Origin: [Clostridium] citroniae WAL-17108 | GTDB taxonomy: Bacteria; Bacillota; Clostridia; Lachnospirales; Lachnospiraceae | Assembly: GCF_000233455.1 (NCBI RefSeq) | Contig: NZ_JH376420.1 | Span: 2,100,634-2,164,633, forward strand | DNA length: 64,000 nt | Reading direction: 5' to 3' | Translations under genes and position numbers: made by a program | Notes under the pieces: generated by a model | The model's database searches: none | Told to the model about the DNA's origin: nothing | What the model saw: only the letters and a program-made list of their open reading frames with translations | Shown: positions 53,623-61,784 of the stretch, piece by piece | Numbering within the stretch: the first letter of the stretch is position 1 | How the letters are laid out: the number at the start of each line of letters is the position of its first letter

Positions 53623-55017
53623 CCCCTTTCGTTTCAGCATGACAAGGATCGTCCTGAAAATGATCTTCAGGTCCATTTCCAAATCCCACTGGTCAATATA
53701 CCGGCTGTCCAGTTTTACCACCTGCTCAAAGTCCGTGATGTCGCTTCTTCCGCTGATCTGCCACAGGCCGGTGATTCCCGGCTTCATGGCCAGACGCTTT
53801 TTGTGGGCAAAGCTGTATGACTCATACTCGTCCACGGTGGGCGGCCTTGTCCCCACCAGGCTCATATCCCCTTTGAGCACATTAAAGAACTGGGGAAATT
53901 CATCCAGACTGGTCCCTCTGATAAATTGGCCAATGCCAGGAATGATCCTGGGATCGTCATCGATCTTAAACATATTTCCACGGATCTTGTTGCGGGCCAT
54001 CAGGCTTTCCTTCTGCTGCTCCGCATCCATAACCATGGAACGGAATTTATATAACCTGAATTTGCGGCCATTTTTTCCCACCCTGATCTGGGAAAAAAGG
54101 ATGGGACCCGGAGACTTCATGTATATCATGGGTCCGATCACAAGGCCCACCCCAAATGCCATCACCACCCCCATCAGACTCCCCACAATGTCCAGCATCC
54201 GTTTGCAAAACAATGATCTCGGGGGGATCTCCCGGTTATAGCAGGTTACCACATTTATATCGCAGATCTTTTCCAGGGTCTTCCTGGGTATGTCCTGAAG
54301 AAACTGTTCAATATAGACATGGACCACCATTCCAATGGACAGGAACTGATTGGCCAGTTCCGATTCCTGCTGGGGATCATCCGGTATGCTTAACAGGATC
54401 TCGTCCACAATATGGCCGGTTACATAATCGGTCACCTCACCCATGGAACAACTCACCGTAATCCCCTGTATCCTCTCCCCCTTCATATTCCGGTCAGTAA
54501 CCGCTAGTCCCTGGATATGAAAGACTGAAAAATCCCTGGCAGACAAACGCCCGATCAAAACTTCTGCCTGCTGTTTTGTGGCGATCACCATGATCGTCCG
54601 GGCATATTTGATTTTCTGGTATTTCCTTTTCAGGAATCTTTTTATCAGCAGACGTTCCCCATATATAAACAGGATGCCGAGAACGAATATGGCAAAGAGG
54701 ACCACTCTTGAGAAAAGCCCGCTTAACTGGAATGCAAACAGACATATGACCTCCACTGCAAAGGTTATGGTCATCTGACGGCTTACCGCGATCATTTCCT
54801 TCAGGTACCCTCTGTGAAGGATATTACTGTAGCCATCGGTCATAAATGCAACCGATAGGGTGATGACCACCAGCAGGATCCCCAGCTGGATGTAATACGT
54901 ATACAGCACCCTGTTCAGTTTATCCTGGTTCAGGATCATCATCAGAAACTGGGCCATGCCCAAAGCCAGCATATCCCCAATAATAAAATCCAGATGCTTT
55001 GTCCTTGCGTTCTTCAT
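53614..55017 (-). CDS. polyprenyl-phosphate sugar-1-phosphate transferase (WcaJ/RfbP-like, polysaccharide initiation)
   Basis: 467 residues. About five membrane segments lie in the first 130 residues and a CoA-binding-like domain at about 135-255 (IMVIATKQQAEVLIGRL). The C-terminal catalytic domain (about 265-467) begins with KRMLDIVGSLMGVVMAF, the re-entrant membrane hairpin, then KSPGPILFSQIRVGKNGRKF, YKFRSMVMDAEQ and TSLDEFPQFFNVLKGDMSLV, with Arg-Pro in VGTRPPT. It transfers a sugar phosphate to undecaprenyl phosphate to start repeat-unit assembly on the cytoplasmic face. It is the last gene of the cluster. Confidence 0.95.
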   Translation of the reverse strand: MKNARTKHLDFIIGDMLALGMAQFLMMILNQDKLNRVLYTYYIQLGILLVVITLSVAFMTDGYSNILHRGYLKEMIAVSRQMTITFAVEVICLFAFQLSGLFSRVVLFAIFVLGILFIYGERLLIKRFLKRKYQKIKYARTIMVIATKQQAEVLIGRLSARDFSVFHIQGLAVTDRNMKGERIQGITVSCSMGEVTDYVTGHIVDEILLSIPDDPQQESELANQFLSIGMVVHVYIEQFLQDIPRKTLEKICDINVVTCYNREIPPRSLFCKRMLDIVGSLMGVVMAFGVGLVIGPMIYMKSPGPILFSQIRVGKNGRKFRLYKFRSMVMDAEQQKESLMARNKIRGNMFKIDDDPRIIPGIGQFIRGTSLDEFPQFFNVLKGDMSLVGTRPPTVDEYESYSFAHKKRLAMKPGITGLWQISGRSDITDFEQVVKLDSRYIDQWDLEMDLKIIFRTILVMLKRKGSV

Positions 55018-55059
55018 GGTGTTCCTTCCCCCTGTGCTCTCACTCTTTTAACCCCCGGG

Positions 55060-56799
55060 TCATCCCCTAACCTCTTTTTTCCTGTAAATATATTTTGTCT
55101 CATACTCCTCCTGGGGCATGGGCCTGGCATAATAGAATCCCTGTACATAATTACAGCCTATTTTGTATAAGAACCGCTTCTGTTCCTGAGTCTCCACTCC
55201 CTCCATGACAACAGGCATCCCCAGGTTATTTGCCATCTGGATCACGGACTCCAGGATGATCTTCCCTTTCCCGGGAGATACGCCGCCAGACAAAAACTGC
55301 ATGTCGATTTTCAGTACATCCACCTCAATGTCCTTGAGCATGTTCAGGGAAGAATAACCGCTTCCAAAATCGTCCATGAGCAATATGAATCCTGCCTGGT
55401 GCAGTCTCCGGACCGCTTCCTGTATCACTTCCGGGTCGGACACATAGGCGCTTTCCGTTATCTCCAGATTCAGCAGGCCGATAGGCACATCATACCTTCT
55501 GATCAGCTCCAGCAGAATGCATGACAGCTTGGGGTTATACAGACTGATCCTTGATATGTTCACCGTAATGGGGTGCAGGCTGATCCCGTCCTGAAGCCAC
55601 TTATGTATGAGCCTGCACACATGCTCCCATACATAATAGTCCAGCCTGGAGATAAAACCGTTCCTTTCAAAAACAGGGATAAAATACTTTGGTGACAGCA
55701 GGCCCGTATCGGGATGCTTCCATCTCACCAATGCCTCCGCCCCAACATCCCTTTCATTGGTAATATCAAATTTGGGCTGGAAATAGACGACAAACTGCTC
55801 CTCATCCATGGCTGTCTGCATGCTGCTGACAATGGCTGCCTCCTCCGCCTCCCTGATCCCCTCGTCCATATCGTAGAATCCCAGATAGGAGGCAAACTTG
55901 TTTTTGCATTTTTTGCTTCCTATAAATGCCCGTATATACATCTCCTCCACTGCAAGATCAGGCTCCTCCACAATATACGCGCCCACCGTGGGTTCCAAGA
56001 GATAGTCCTCCTCAAATCCGGCCAGTTCCTCCTTTACCATCTGCACCTGCATGTTCAGCTTTTCACAGTCATATGGCTCGCATATGCAGAATGTGTCCGC
56101 GTTGATCCTTCCATAGGTACAGAACTCAAAGCACCCGGTTATGCCCTCTATGGTATCTGCCAGCAGCAGGAGAAGCTTATCTCCCCTTTTTTCGCCAAAC
56201 ACAGCATTATACAGCCGGAACCTATCTATATCAAAACGCAGAAATACAAACAAGATATCCATATGCCGGTCGATCATACGCCTTGTTTCCGCAAACATCT
56301 TTTCACGGTTATACAATCCTGTAAGCCGGTCCCGGTCCCTCATATAGCAAAACTCCTTGTGAAGTGATGTGCTGTATGGAGAAAACTCACTCCCAGGAGA
56401 GCTCCCGGGAGACAGGGGCATCCTGTGGGACAGGAGCGCATGGTCCAGCCTGTTTTTCAGCGTCTTAGGCCGGATGGGCCCGGTCACGTAATCCCACGCC
56501 CCGTGGTCCAGGGCTTTTAAACCGCGTTCTTCCCCGGAATCCTCCAGAATTACAATAACAGGGACGGAGGCGTAACCGGACTTACGGATATGGTCCAGAA
56601 AACCCACGGTCCTGCTCCCATGCATCAGGCTGCCCAGAAGTATGGCATCCACAGGACCTGCCCATGTGAGCTGCAGGATGGCGTCCTCCTCACTTTCAGC
56701 TTCTTTGATTTCATATGTGCCTTCAAGTATTTCTTTTACTTTCTCTCTCTGTACAGGTCGGCTGTCCACCATCATTATGGTTTTTCTATGTTCATCCAT
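55060..56799 (-). CDS. degenerate receiver - degenerate GGDEF - EAL protein (likely cyclic-di-GMP phosphodiesterase)
   Basis: 579 residues from MDEHRKTIMMVDS (GGAGG six bases upstream). Residues about 8-120 are a receiver-like domain; the position of the phospho-acceptor Asp reads Gly (AILLGSLMHG), so phosphorylation is unlikely. Residues about 160-290 resemble GGDEF, but the active motif is replaced (GRINADTFCI). Residues about 315-565 are an EAL domain with its key motifs intact: EALVRW, LEITESAYV, DDFGSGYSSL, KIDMQF, MEGVETQEQ and VQGFYYARP. It probably lowers cyclic-di-GMP and may be regulated by the inactive GGDEF. It sits inside the polysaccharide cluster. Confidence 0.9.
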   Translation of the reverse strand: MDEHRKTIMMVDSRPVQREKVKEILEGTYEIKEAESEEDAILQLTWAGPVDAILLGSLMHGSRTVGFLDHIRKSGYASVPVIVILEDSGEERGLKALDHGAWDYVTGPIRPKTLKNRLDHALLSHRMPLSPGSSPGSEFSPYSTSLHKEFCYMRDRDRLTGLYNREKMFAETRRMIDRHMDILFVFLRFDIDRFRLYNAVFGEKRGDKLLLLLADTIEGITGCFEFCTYGRINADTFCICEPYDCEKLNMQVQMVKEELAGFEEDYLLEPTVGAYIVEEPDLAVEEMYIRAFIGSKKCKNKFASYLGFYDMDEGIREAEEAAIVSSMQTAMDEEQFVVYFQPKFDITNERDVGAEALVRWKHPDTGLLSPKYFIPVFERNGFISRLDYYVWEHVCRLIHKWLQDGISLHPITVNISRISLYNPKLSCILLELIRRYDVPIGLLNLEITESAYVSDPEVIQEAVRRLHQAGFILLMDDFGSGYSSLNMLKDIEVDVLKIDMQFLSGGVSPGKGKIILESVIQMANNLGMPVVMEGVETQEQKRFLYKIGCNYVQGFYYARPMPQEEYETKYIYRKKEVRG

Positions 56800-56821
56800 T
56801 GTCGCCCTCCTGCCGCTATTT

Positions 56822-57820
56822 TCATAATATAAAAGAATTTTCATCCAGGGAATACCGTCCCCCCTTAAGAAACTTGTGCTTTATAACCCACCAGGCCGGT
56901 ACCCAGATATATCTGTGCATGGCGGGGGATGCGCTTCCGATCATCCAGCAGTTCCTTTGGCATTCCCTTGTGAGGCGCCTCACCTGCCTGGCCTGCTCTG
57001 AGTTCCACAGTTCCTCCCACTCCTGTTCCCTTAAGTTTCCCATGACCGCCTTTTGGCACATTCCGTTGCAGGGGATCACATCACAGAAAGGGTCGATAAA
57101 AAATGCGTTTCTGGACATGTCGCAGGGGAGCAGACGGGGGTTCCCGTATATGTAATTGATCAGCCCGTGATTAAAATACGCCCGGAACCATTTCTTGGGT
57201 GAACTGCTTTTTAACAGCTCACAGATCAGCTGTTCAAAATGTTCAGCCACTTTTTTCTTATCTTCTATGCGGTTATCGTTCTTCCTGAAATAAAAGGAAT
57301 TGTGCAGTGCGGCTGTGGCAAACTCCATCCCCATCTGGTCCGACAGGCGGTAGAGGGGGACCAGGTCCTCACAGTTCATATCCTGGACCGTCATCCCAAA
57401 TCCCACATCCGGATGCCCCATTCCAACCAGGGCGGTCAGGGTCCGGTAACCACGGTTGAATCCGTCCGGGATCCCACGGATCCGGTCATTGGTCTCCTGA
57501 AGGCCCTCGATGCTGATACGTATCCCCACCTTTGGAAATTCCCTGCACAGGTCAATGATACGGTCCGTGAAATAACCGTTGGTGGAGATCACGATACGGT
57601 CCGACTTTTTATAAAGCTCCCTTACGATATCCGGTATATCCCTGCGTATGAAGGGTTCCCCTCCGGTGATGTTGGTAAATGCCATCTCAGGCAGCTTCCC
57701 GACCACGTCCAGGGTGATCTCCTCCTCCGGCTTTGTGGGGTATTTAAAGCAATCACACATATTGCAGTGTGCATTGCAGCGGTATGTTACGATCACGGTT
57801 CCATACAGATTCCTTGTCAT
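56822..57820 (-). CDS. radical SAM protein with SPASM domain
   Basis: 332 residues. The start MTRNLYGTVI fits a family N terminus and has AAGGAG upstream. The radical SAM cluster motif is CNAHCNMC (C-x3-C-x2-C), followed by FTNITGGEPFIRRD. A C-terminal SPASM region has Cys at CDMSRNAF, PFCDVIPCNGMC and later CQRNC, likely binding auxiliary [4Fe-4S] clusters. SPASM enzymes modify peptides or mature enzymes; here no precursor peptide gene is seen. In this cluster it may modify a glycan or lipid-linked intermediate, or a c-di-GMP partner. It precedes the EAL gene by 22 bases. Confidence 0.88.
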   Translation of the reverse strand: MTRNLYGTVIVTYRCNAHCNMCDCFKYPTKPEEEITLDVVGKLPEMAFTNITGGEPFIRRDIPDIVRELYKKSDRIVISTNGYFTDRIIDLCREFPKVGIRISIEGLQETNDRIRGIPDGFNRGYRTLTALVGMGHPDVGFGMTVQDMNCEDLVPLYRLSDQMGMEFATAALHNSFYFRKNDNRIEDKKKVAEHFEQLICELLKSSSPKKWFRAYFNHGLINYIYGNPRLLPCDMSRNAFFIDPFCDVIPCNGMCQKAVMGNLREQEWEELWNSEQARQVRRLTRECQRNCWMIGSASPAMHRYIWVPAWWVIKHKFLKGGRYSLDENSFIL

Positions 57821-57876
57821 TTTCTCTCCTTGCTTTCCTGATTGGTCACCGTCAGGATCCACCGCAGTCCCGGCCA

Positions 57877-59088
57877 TCACCCCTCCCGGCCTGCTCCATA
57901 TAGTTCCAGCAGTTTGTTACAGTACGTCTCCACGGTGTCATATGGGATGTCCCTGCAGCGATCGGACCACTGTGCGCACAGCTGGGGCCGGTCCCACAGA
58001 TACCTGATCTTCTCCTTCAGGTCTCCCAGGTCCCCGCTGGTAAACAGGGCGCCGTTCACTCCCTCCTGTATCAGCTCCGGGATTCCTCCGATCCTGGCCC
58101 CCAGGACCGGGGTCCTGAGCAGCTGGGATTCTATGACGGAAAAGGGACAGTTTTCATAATATTCCGAGGGATAGATACTGAACCGGGCTTCCCGGATCAG
58201 CCTGTTTAACCCTTCCCCCTTGACAAACCCCAGATTCTTTATGTTGGGGATGCCCCTGATCCTGTCCTCCAGTGGCCCCGCGCCCGCAAGGACAAAGGGG
58301 ATATCCGGCAGTTCCCTGCAGGCCCTAAGAAGGGTCCCGATCCCCTTTTCCCTGGAATATCGTCCAAAGTACAGGACATAGTCCTTTTTTACGCCGGGGA
58401 CCTCCTCCCCACGGACGGCAAAATTATGCATGGTGATGGTCCTGCCCCGAAACAGATCCACATGGTTCATCTTCTCTTCCATAAAATAACTGGGGCAGAT
58501 GACCCGGTCAATGTATTGGTATACCTTTAGTTTTCTGTACACCATCCCTTCCGCAGCGCCCAACAGGCTCTTTGCCATGGACAGGTGGATGCACCGTTTT
58601 CTGACGCAGTTAACATAGTGACCATCCACGCACAGTTCGCAGTTCTGTCCGTCCCCCGGTGAATTCAGCATGTGGTTGGGGCAGATCAGCTGGTAATCAT
58701 GGGCCGTGTACAGGACGGCCGCCCTTTTCCCCGATCTCCTTTCATGGTCCCTGATGCCATAGAGAATGGAAGGGGTCAGCTGGTAGTTGAAGTTATTGAT
58801 ATGGACCGCGTCCGGCTGGAAATCCTCCAGGACCCGCGTAAGCTTCTGCCTGGCTTCCCTGGAATACAGGACCCGCAGGGGGTAGGCCAGGCGGCCAAAG
58901 CCCCTGGTGTGGAAGTCCATGTTTGATGTGTACTGGTTGATACGGTTTCCAAGGGTGCGGCCCGGTTCATCCATCCCAAAATACTGGACATCATGACCCA
59001 TTTGCTCCAGGCAGTTCCCGATCTGGATGATGTAAGTCTCAGAACCTCCTTTTGGCATTAGGAACTTATTTATGATCAGAATTTTCAT
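57877..59088 (-). CDS. glycosyltransferase family 4
   Basis: 403 residues. The N-terminal Rossmann domain has KILIINKFLMPKGGSETYII; the C-terminal GT-B half has YVLYFGRYSREKGIGTLLRA and the E-x7-E element ARFSIYPSEYYENCPFSVIE of retaining GT4 enzymes. It also has a cysteine cluster (LCVDGHYVNCVRKRC). It adds a hexose to a lipid-linked repeat. It overlaps the CMP-sugar-type gene by one base and has GAGGAG upstream. Confidence 0.93.
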   Translation of the reverse strand: MKILIINKFLMPKGGSETYIIQIGNCLEQMGHDVQYFGMDEPGRTLGNRINQYTSNMDFHTRGFGRLAYPLRVLYSREARQKLTRVLEDFQPDAVHINNFNYQLTPSILYGIRDHERRSGKRAAVLYTAHDYQLICPNHMLNSPGDGQNCELCVDGHYVNCVRKRCIHLSMAKSLLGAAEGMVYRKLKVYQYIDRVICPSYFMEEKMNHVDLFRGRTITMHNFAVRGEEVPGVKKDYVLYFGRYSREKGIGTLLRACRELPDIPFVLAGAGPLEDRIRGIPNIKNLGFVKGEGLNRLIREARFSIYPSEYYENCPFSVIESQLLRTPVLGARIGGIPELIQEGVNGALFTSGDLGDLKEKIRYLWDRPQLCAQWSDRCRDIPYDTVETYCNKLLELYGAGREG

Positions 59089-59759
59089 TAATATATCTCC
59101 TCATAATGCCAATGGGTCCGGCCCACGTACTCGGCCATCACCAGGTCCTCCTCCGTGTTGATGTCAATGGCTTCAAACTTGTCCACAAAGAATATGCAGG
59201 GTTTTCTGCCGATACGGCAGCGGTACCGCTGGAGGGAGTTTTTTGAGATGCCGTATAGGCCCGTGGTTTCCTCAATGATCGGCTGCATATCCTGGCTCCT
59301 GGGCAGGATGCCCGGGCGGTAATTCACCGGATGGGTATCCAGCCAGTAAAACCCGTGGTTTTTTAATGCCGTAAAACAGGAGTCATAGGTTTCGCTGTCC
59401 ACCAGCGCGTTGACGCAGCCTTTTATGGAGTCCGGCTGAAGGTACGGCGCGGTGGCAAACAGCTGGAAATAGTAATCATATTCCGGGTGGAGCTGCTGAT
59501 GGTAAACTAACAGGTCGTTCCCATTGGCGGTATTCTGGGCAAGGGCTTCCAGGCGCTCGATCACCTGAAGCCCATGGTCCAGGGCATATTCAGTGATCTC
59601 AGGGCTGTTTGTGTCAATATAGATGGCGTCAAAACAGCATGCTTCCATGGCATGGCTGATGATATATTCATATAACTTTCTGCCGTTAAGGACCCGGAAG
59701 TTTTTGCCGGGAACACGTTCCGAATTGGCTTTAATGGGAATAAAACAGGCAGTTTTCAT
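59088..59759 (-). CDS. CMP-sugar synthetase-like nucleotidyltransferase (NeuA family)
   Basis: 223 residues. The N-terminal IPIKANSERVPGKNFRVLNG is the R-x-P-G-K-N CTP-binding motif of acylneuraminate and other CMP-sugar synthetases. DPAP-like and QLFATAPYLQPDSIKG segments place it in the family. No sialic acid or legionaminic acid synthase is in the window, so the activated sugar is unknown (a nonulosonate, CMP-Kdo-like or pseudaminate-type sugar). GGAGG lies ten bases upstream. Confidence 0.85.
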   Translation of the reverse strand: MKTACFIPIKANSERVPGKNFRVLNGRKLYEYIISHAMEACCFDAIYIDTNSPEITEYALDHGLQVIERLEALAQNTANGNDLLVYHQQLHPEYDYYFQLFATAPYLQPDSIKGCVNALVDSETYDSCFTALKNHGFYWLDTHPVNYRPGILPRSQDMQPIIEETTGLYGISKNSLQRYRCRIGRKPCIFFVDKFEAIDINTEEDLVMAEYVGRTHWHYEEIY

Positions 59760-59777
59760 AAGACGGTTCCTCCTTTA

Positions 59778-60818
59778 TCATACCTTGCTCCGAAATCCCA
59801 GGCTCCAGGCAATCTTTTTAACCACATGATACACCCGCATGAACAGAGGGCCGGAGGCGCTGATCAGCAGTACGCTGATCACATTGATCCATTTTTTCGG
59901 ATATTGGTCCCTTGTAAACAGATACTGTTTTGCATGTTTTCTTACATCTTTGGAAATCTCCTTTACCTTTTGATGGCGGAACAATCCAAAGTGGGCCAGG
60001 CGGTTCAGGATATCGATGCAGGTTTCCACATGTTTGAAGGCAAATGCATGCAGCACCGCGGATGATTCCCTGCTGATACAGGTGTAAACAGCCTTTTCCG
60101 CTTCATACAGGATCAGGTAGTTGTCATTAAATGCATTGACATGGTACATCTGCCTGCAAAGGGAATTGGGGTTCTCGGCATACATGTACACCAGCCTGGG
60201 ATCCACGCAGATACGGGTGCACTGCTTCAGATATTCCGTCACAAAGACCAGGTCCTCCCCATGGGTATAGCCGGCAGGGAACCTGATGTGGCTTTCTTCC
60301 ATCCTCTCCCTTACAAAAATCTTATTCCATAACACGCCGCGAAAGGCCGGGTTCCTGAACACCTGGATAAACGCCGCATCCCGCCCCATGGTCTCAGGCG
60401 CTTCAAAGCGTTTTTCATACTTCACGCCATTCTTTTCATTGATATATCCGAACACGGCCAGGTCCGCTTTGTTGGATGATATGGTATCATACATGGTTTT
60501 TAATGCATGGTCCAAAAGTTGGTCATCCGCGTCCATAAAGATAATATATCTTCCCTGTGCCAGGTCCAGTCCGGTATTCCTGGCCCATGACACGCCCTTT
60601 CTCCCCTGGCTTACCAGCCGGATCCGGCCGTCCCCAAAGCTGCCGGCCACAAGGCAGGAGTCATCGGCGGACCCGTCATCCACCACAATGACCTCCAGGT
60701 CCTCAAATCCCTGGTCTAAGACGGAGCCAATACAGCGCTTTATGTATGCCTGGGCATTATACATGGGAATAATAATGGAAATCTGTTTCGTCATCTGTTT
60801 CATCATTTGTATCGTCAT
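59778..60818 (-). CDS. glycosyltransferase family 2
   Basis: 346 residues. The GT2 core is SIIIPMYNAQAYIKRCIGSV, then VIVVDDGSADDS, GVSWARNTGLDLAQGRYI and the metal motif IIFMDADDQLLD. The C-terminal third is helical with a possible membrane-associated end (WINVISVLLISASGPLFMRV). It overlaps the DUF115 stop by four bases (ATGA). Confidence 0.93.
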   Translation of the reverse strand: MTIQMMKQMTKQISIIIPMYNAQAYIKRCIGSVLDQGFEDLEVIVVDDGSADDSCLVAGSFGDGRIRLVSQGRKGVSWARNTGLDLAQGRYIIFMDADDQLLDHALKTMYDTISSNKADLAVFGYINEKNGVKYEKRFEAPETMGRDAAFIQVFRNPAFRGVLWNKIFVRERMEESHIRFPAGYTHGEDLVFVTEYLKQCTRICVDPRLVYMYAENPNSLCRQMYHVNAFNDNYLILYEAEKAVYTCISRESSAVLHAFAFKHVETCIDILNRLAHFGLFRHQKVKEISKDVRKHAKQYLFTRDQYPKKWINVISVLLISASGPLFMRVYHVVKKIAWSLGFRSKV

Positions 60819-61714
60819 ATCACCTGTTCCAATCTGACCCTTGGGAACACCTCCAGCTCACCGCCCCTGGTGGCATTGAATATCCCAACTCCCCTGCTGC
60901 CTGCTGCCGCCAGTGCGCTTTTATAAGCCGCTTCCGCCATCTCTTGATCATAGACGGCAAGGACGATCTTCCTCTTTTGCTCCACGGTCTCATAGATGTC
61001 CTTGTATCTTGGGTCAAAATGTGACCGGACCGCGGCATCATATGTGATCCTCCTGTTTTTATCAATGGTATGTGGAAAGTGGTGGTCCATTCCCAGAAGA
61101 TAGATCCTGGTAAACCCCATATACACTGCCAGCTGGATGCTGGAGTAGGTGACCGTGGTCCCGTCAGCCACTTGCCTTTCGCAGTCAAATGAAAAAGGAA
61201 GCCCCTCCTTTCTCCACAGGGCCGCCCGGTTATCCATCAGGTATGGATTGGAATCCGGAAACCGGGTCCCGGTCTTTTTCATGGAGTTATAGCCGATAAA
61301 GCAGCTGCAGGGATCCACCCCGGCCTTCCCTCCTGTGATATTCATTTGTTCCGCCTTCAGCATGTCCTTGTCCTGGCAGACATAAAAGGTGGGCCGCCAC
61401 AGGGTCCTGCCATACATAAGGTAAATGCGGTTGGCCCCAAAGGTGTATTCCTGTTTCAGCAGATCCAGGTCCTCGGGCCTTAAGCTGGGCCCGTTTCCTA
61501 TGATAAAACACCGTTTTCCCTCATATCTTCCCCTGAATGCCCTGATCCTGTCTCCATAGGCGGTCTGCCCATATGACCGTTTCATAATGCGGAATGAGAT
61601 TTCCCCCATTCCCGCCACGGCCCGCCTGCGAAACGCTGATAAGATATCAGAGCGTACCACAGCGGCTTTAATCCGCGCCTTGATGTTCCCCTCCTTCATT
61701 GCCCGTTCCTTCAT
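60815..61714 (-). CDS. DUF115/6-hydroxymethylpterin-kinase-like (MptE-type) protein in the polysaccharide cluster
   Basis: 299 residues from MKERAMKEGN; GGGGGAGG is close (three bases), so an ATG five codons later, with AAGGA at a better distance, is the alternative. The core GKRCFIIGNGPSLRPEDLDL, YTFGANRIYLMYGRTLWRPT and YSSIQLAVYMGFTRIYLLGM, DHHF is the DUF115 pattern shared by motility-accessory (Maf-like) and polysaccharide-associated proteins. It may be a glycosyltransferase-like enzyme for an unusual sugar, which would agree with the adjacent CMP-sugar-type gene. No experimental function is implied. Confidence 0.82.
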   Translation of the reverse strand: MKERAMKEGNIKARIKAAVVRSDILSAFRRRAVAGMGEISFRIMKRSYGQTAYGDRIRAFRGRYEGKRCFIIGNGPSLRPEDLDLLKQEYTFGANRIYLMYGRTLWRPTFYVCQDKDMLKAEQMNITGGKAGVDPCSCFIGYNSMKKTGTRFPDSNPYLMDNRAALWRKEGLPFSFDCERQVADGTTVTYSSIQLAVYMGFTRIYLLGMDHHFPHTIDKNRRITYDAAVRSHFDPRYKDIYETVEQKRKIVLAVYDQEMAEAAYKSALAAAGSRGVGIFNATRGGELEVFPRVRLEQVI

Positions 61715-61784
61715 CTTCCCTCCCCCGCCGCATCCTCCGGCATCTGTCCTGCAGCCAATTCCTGTCTGAATATTTTGCAACTGT

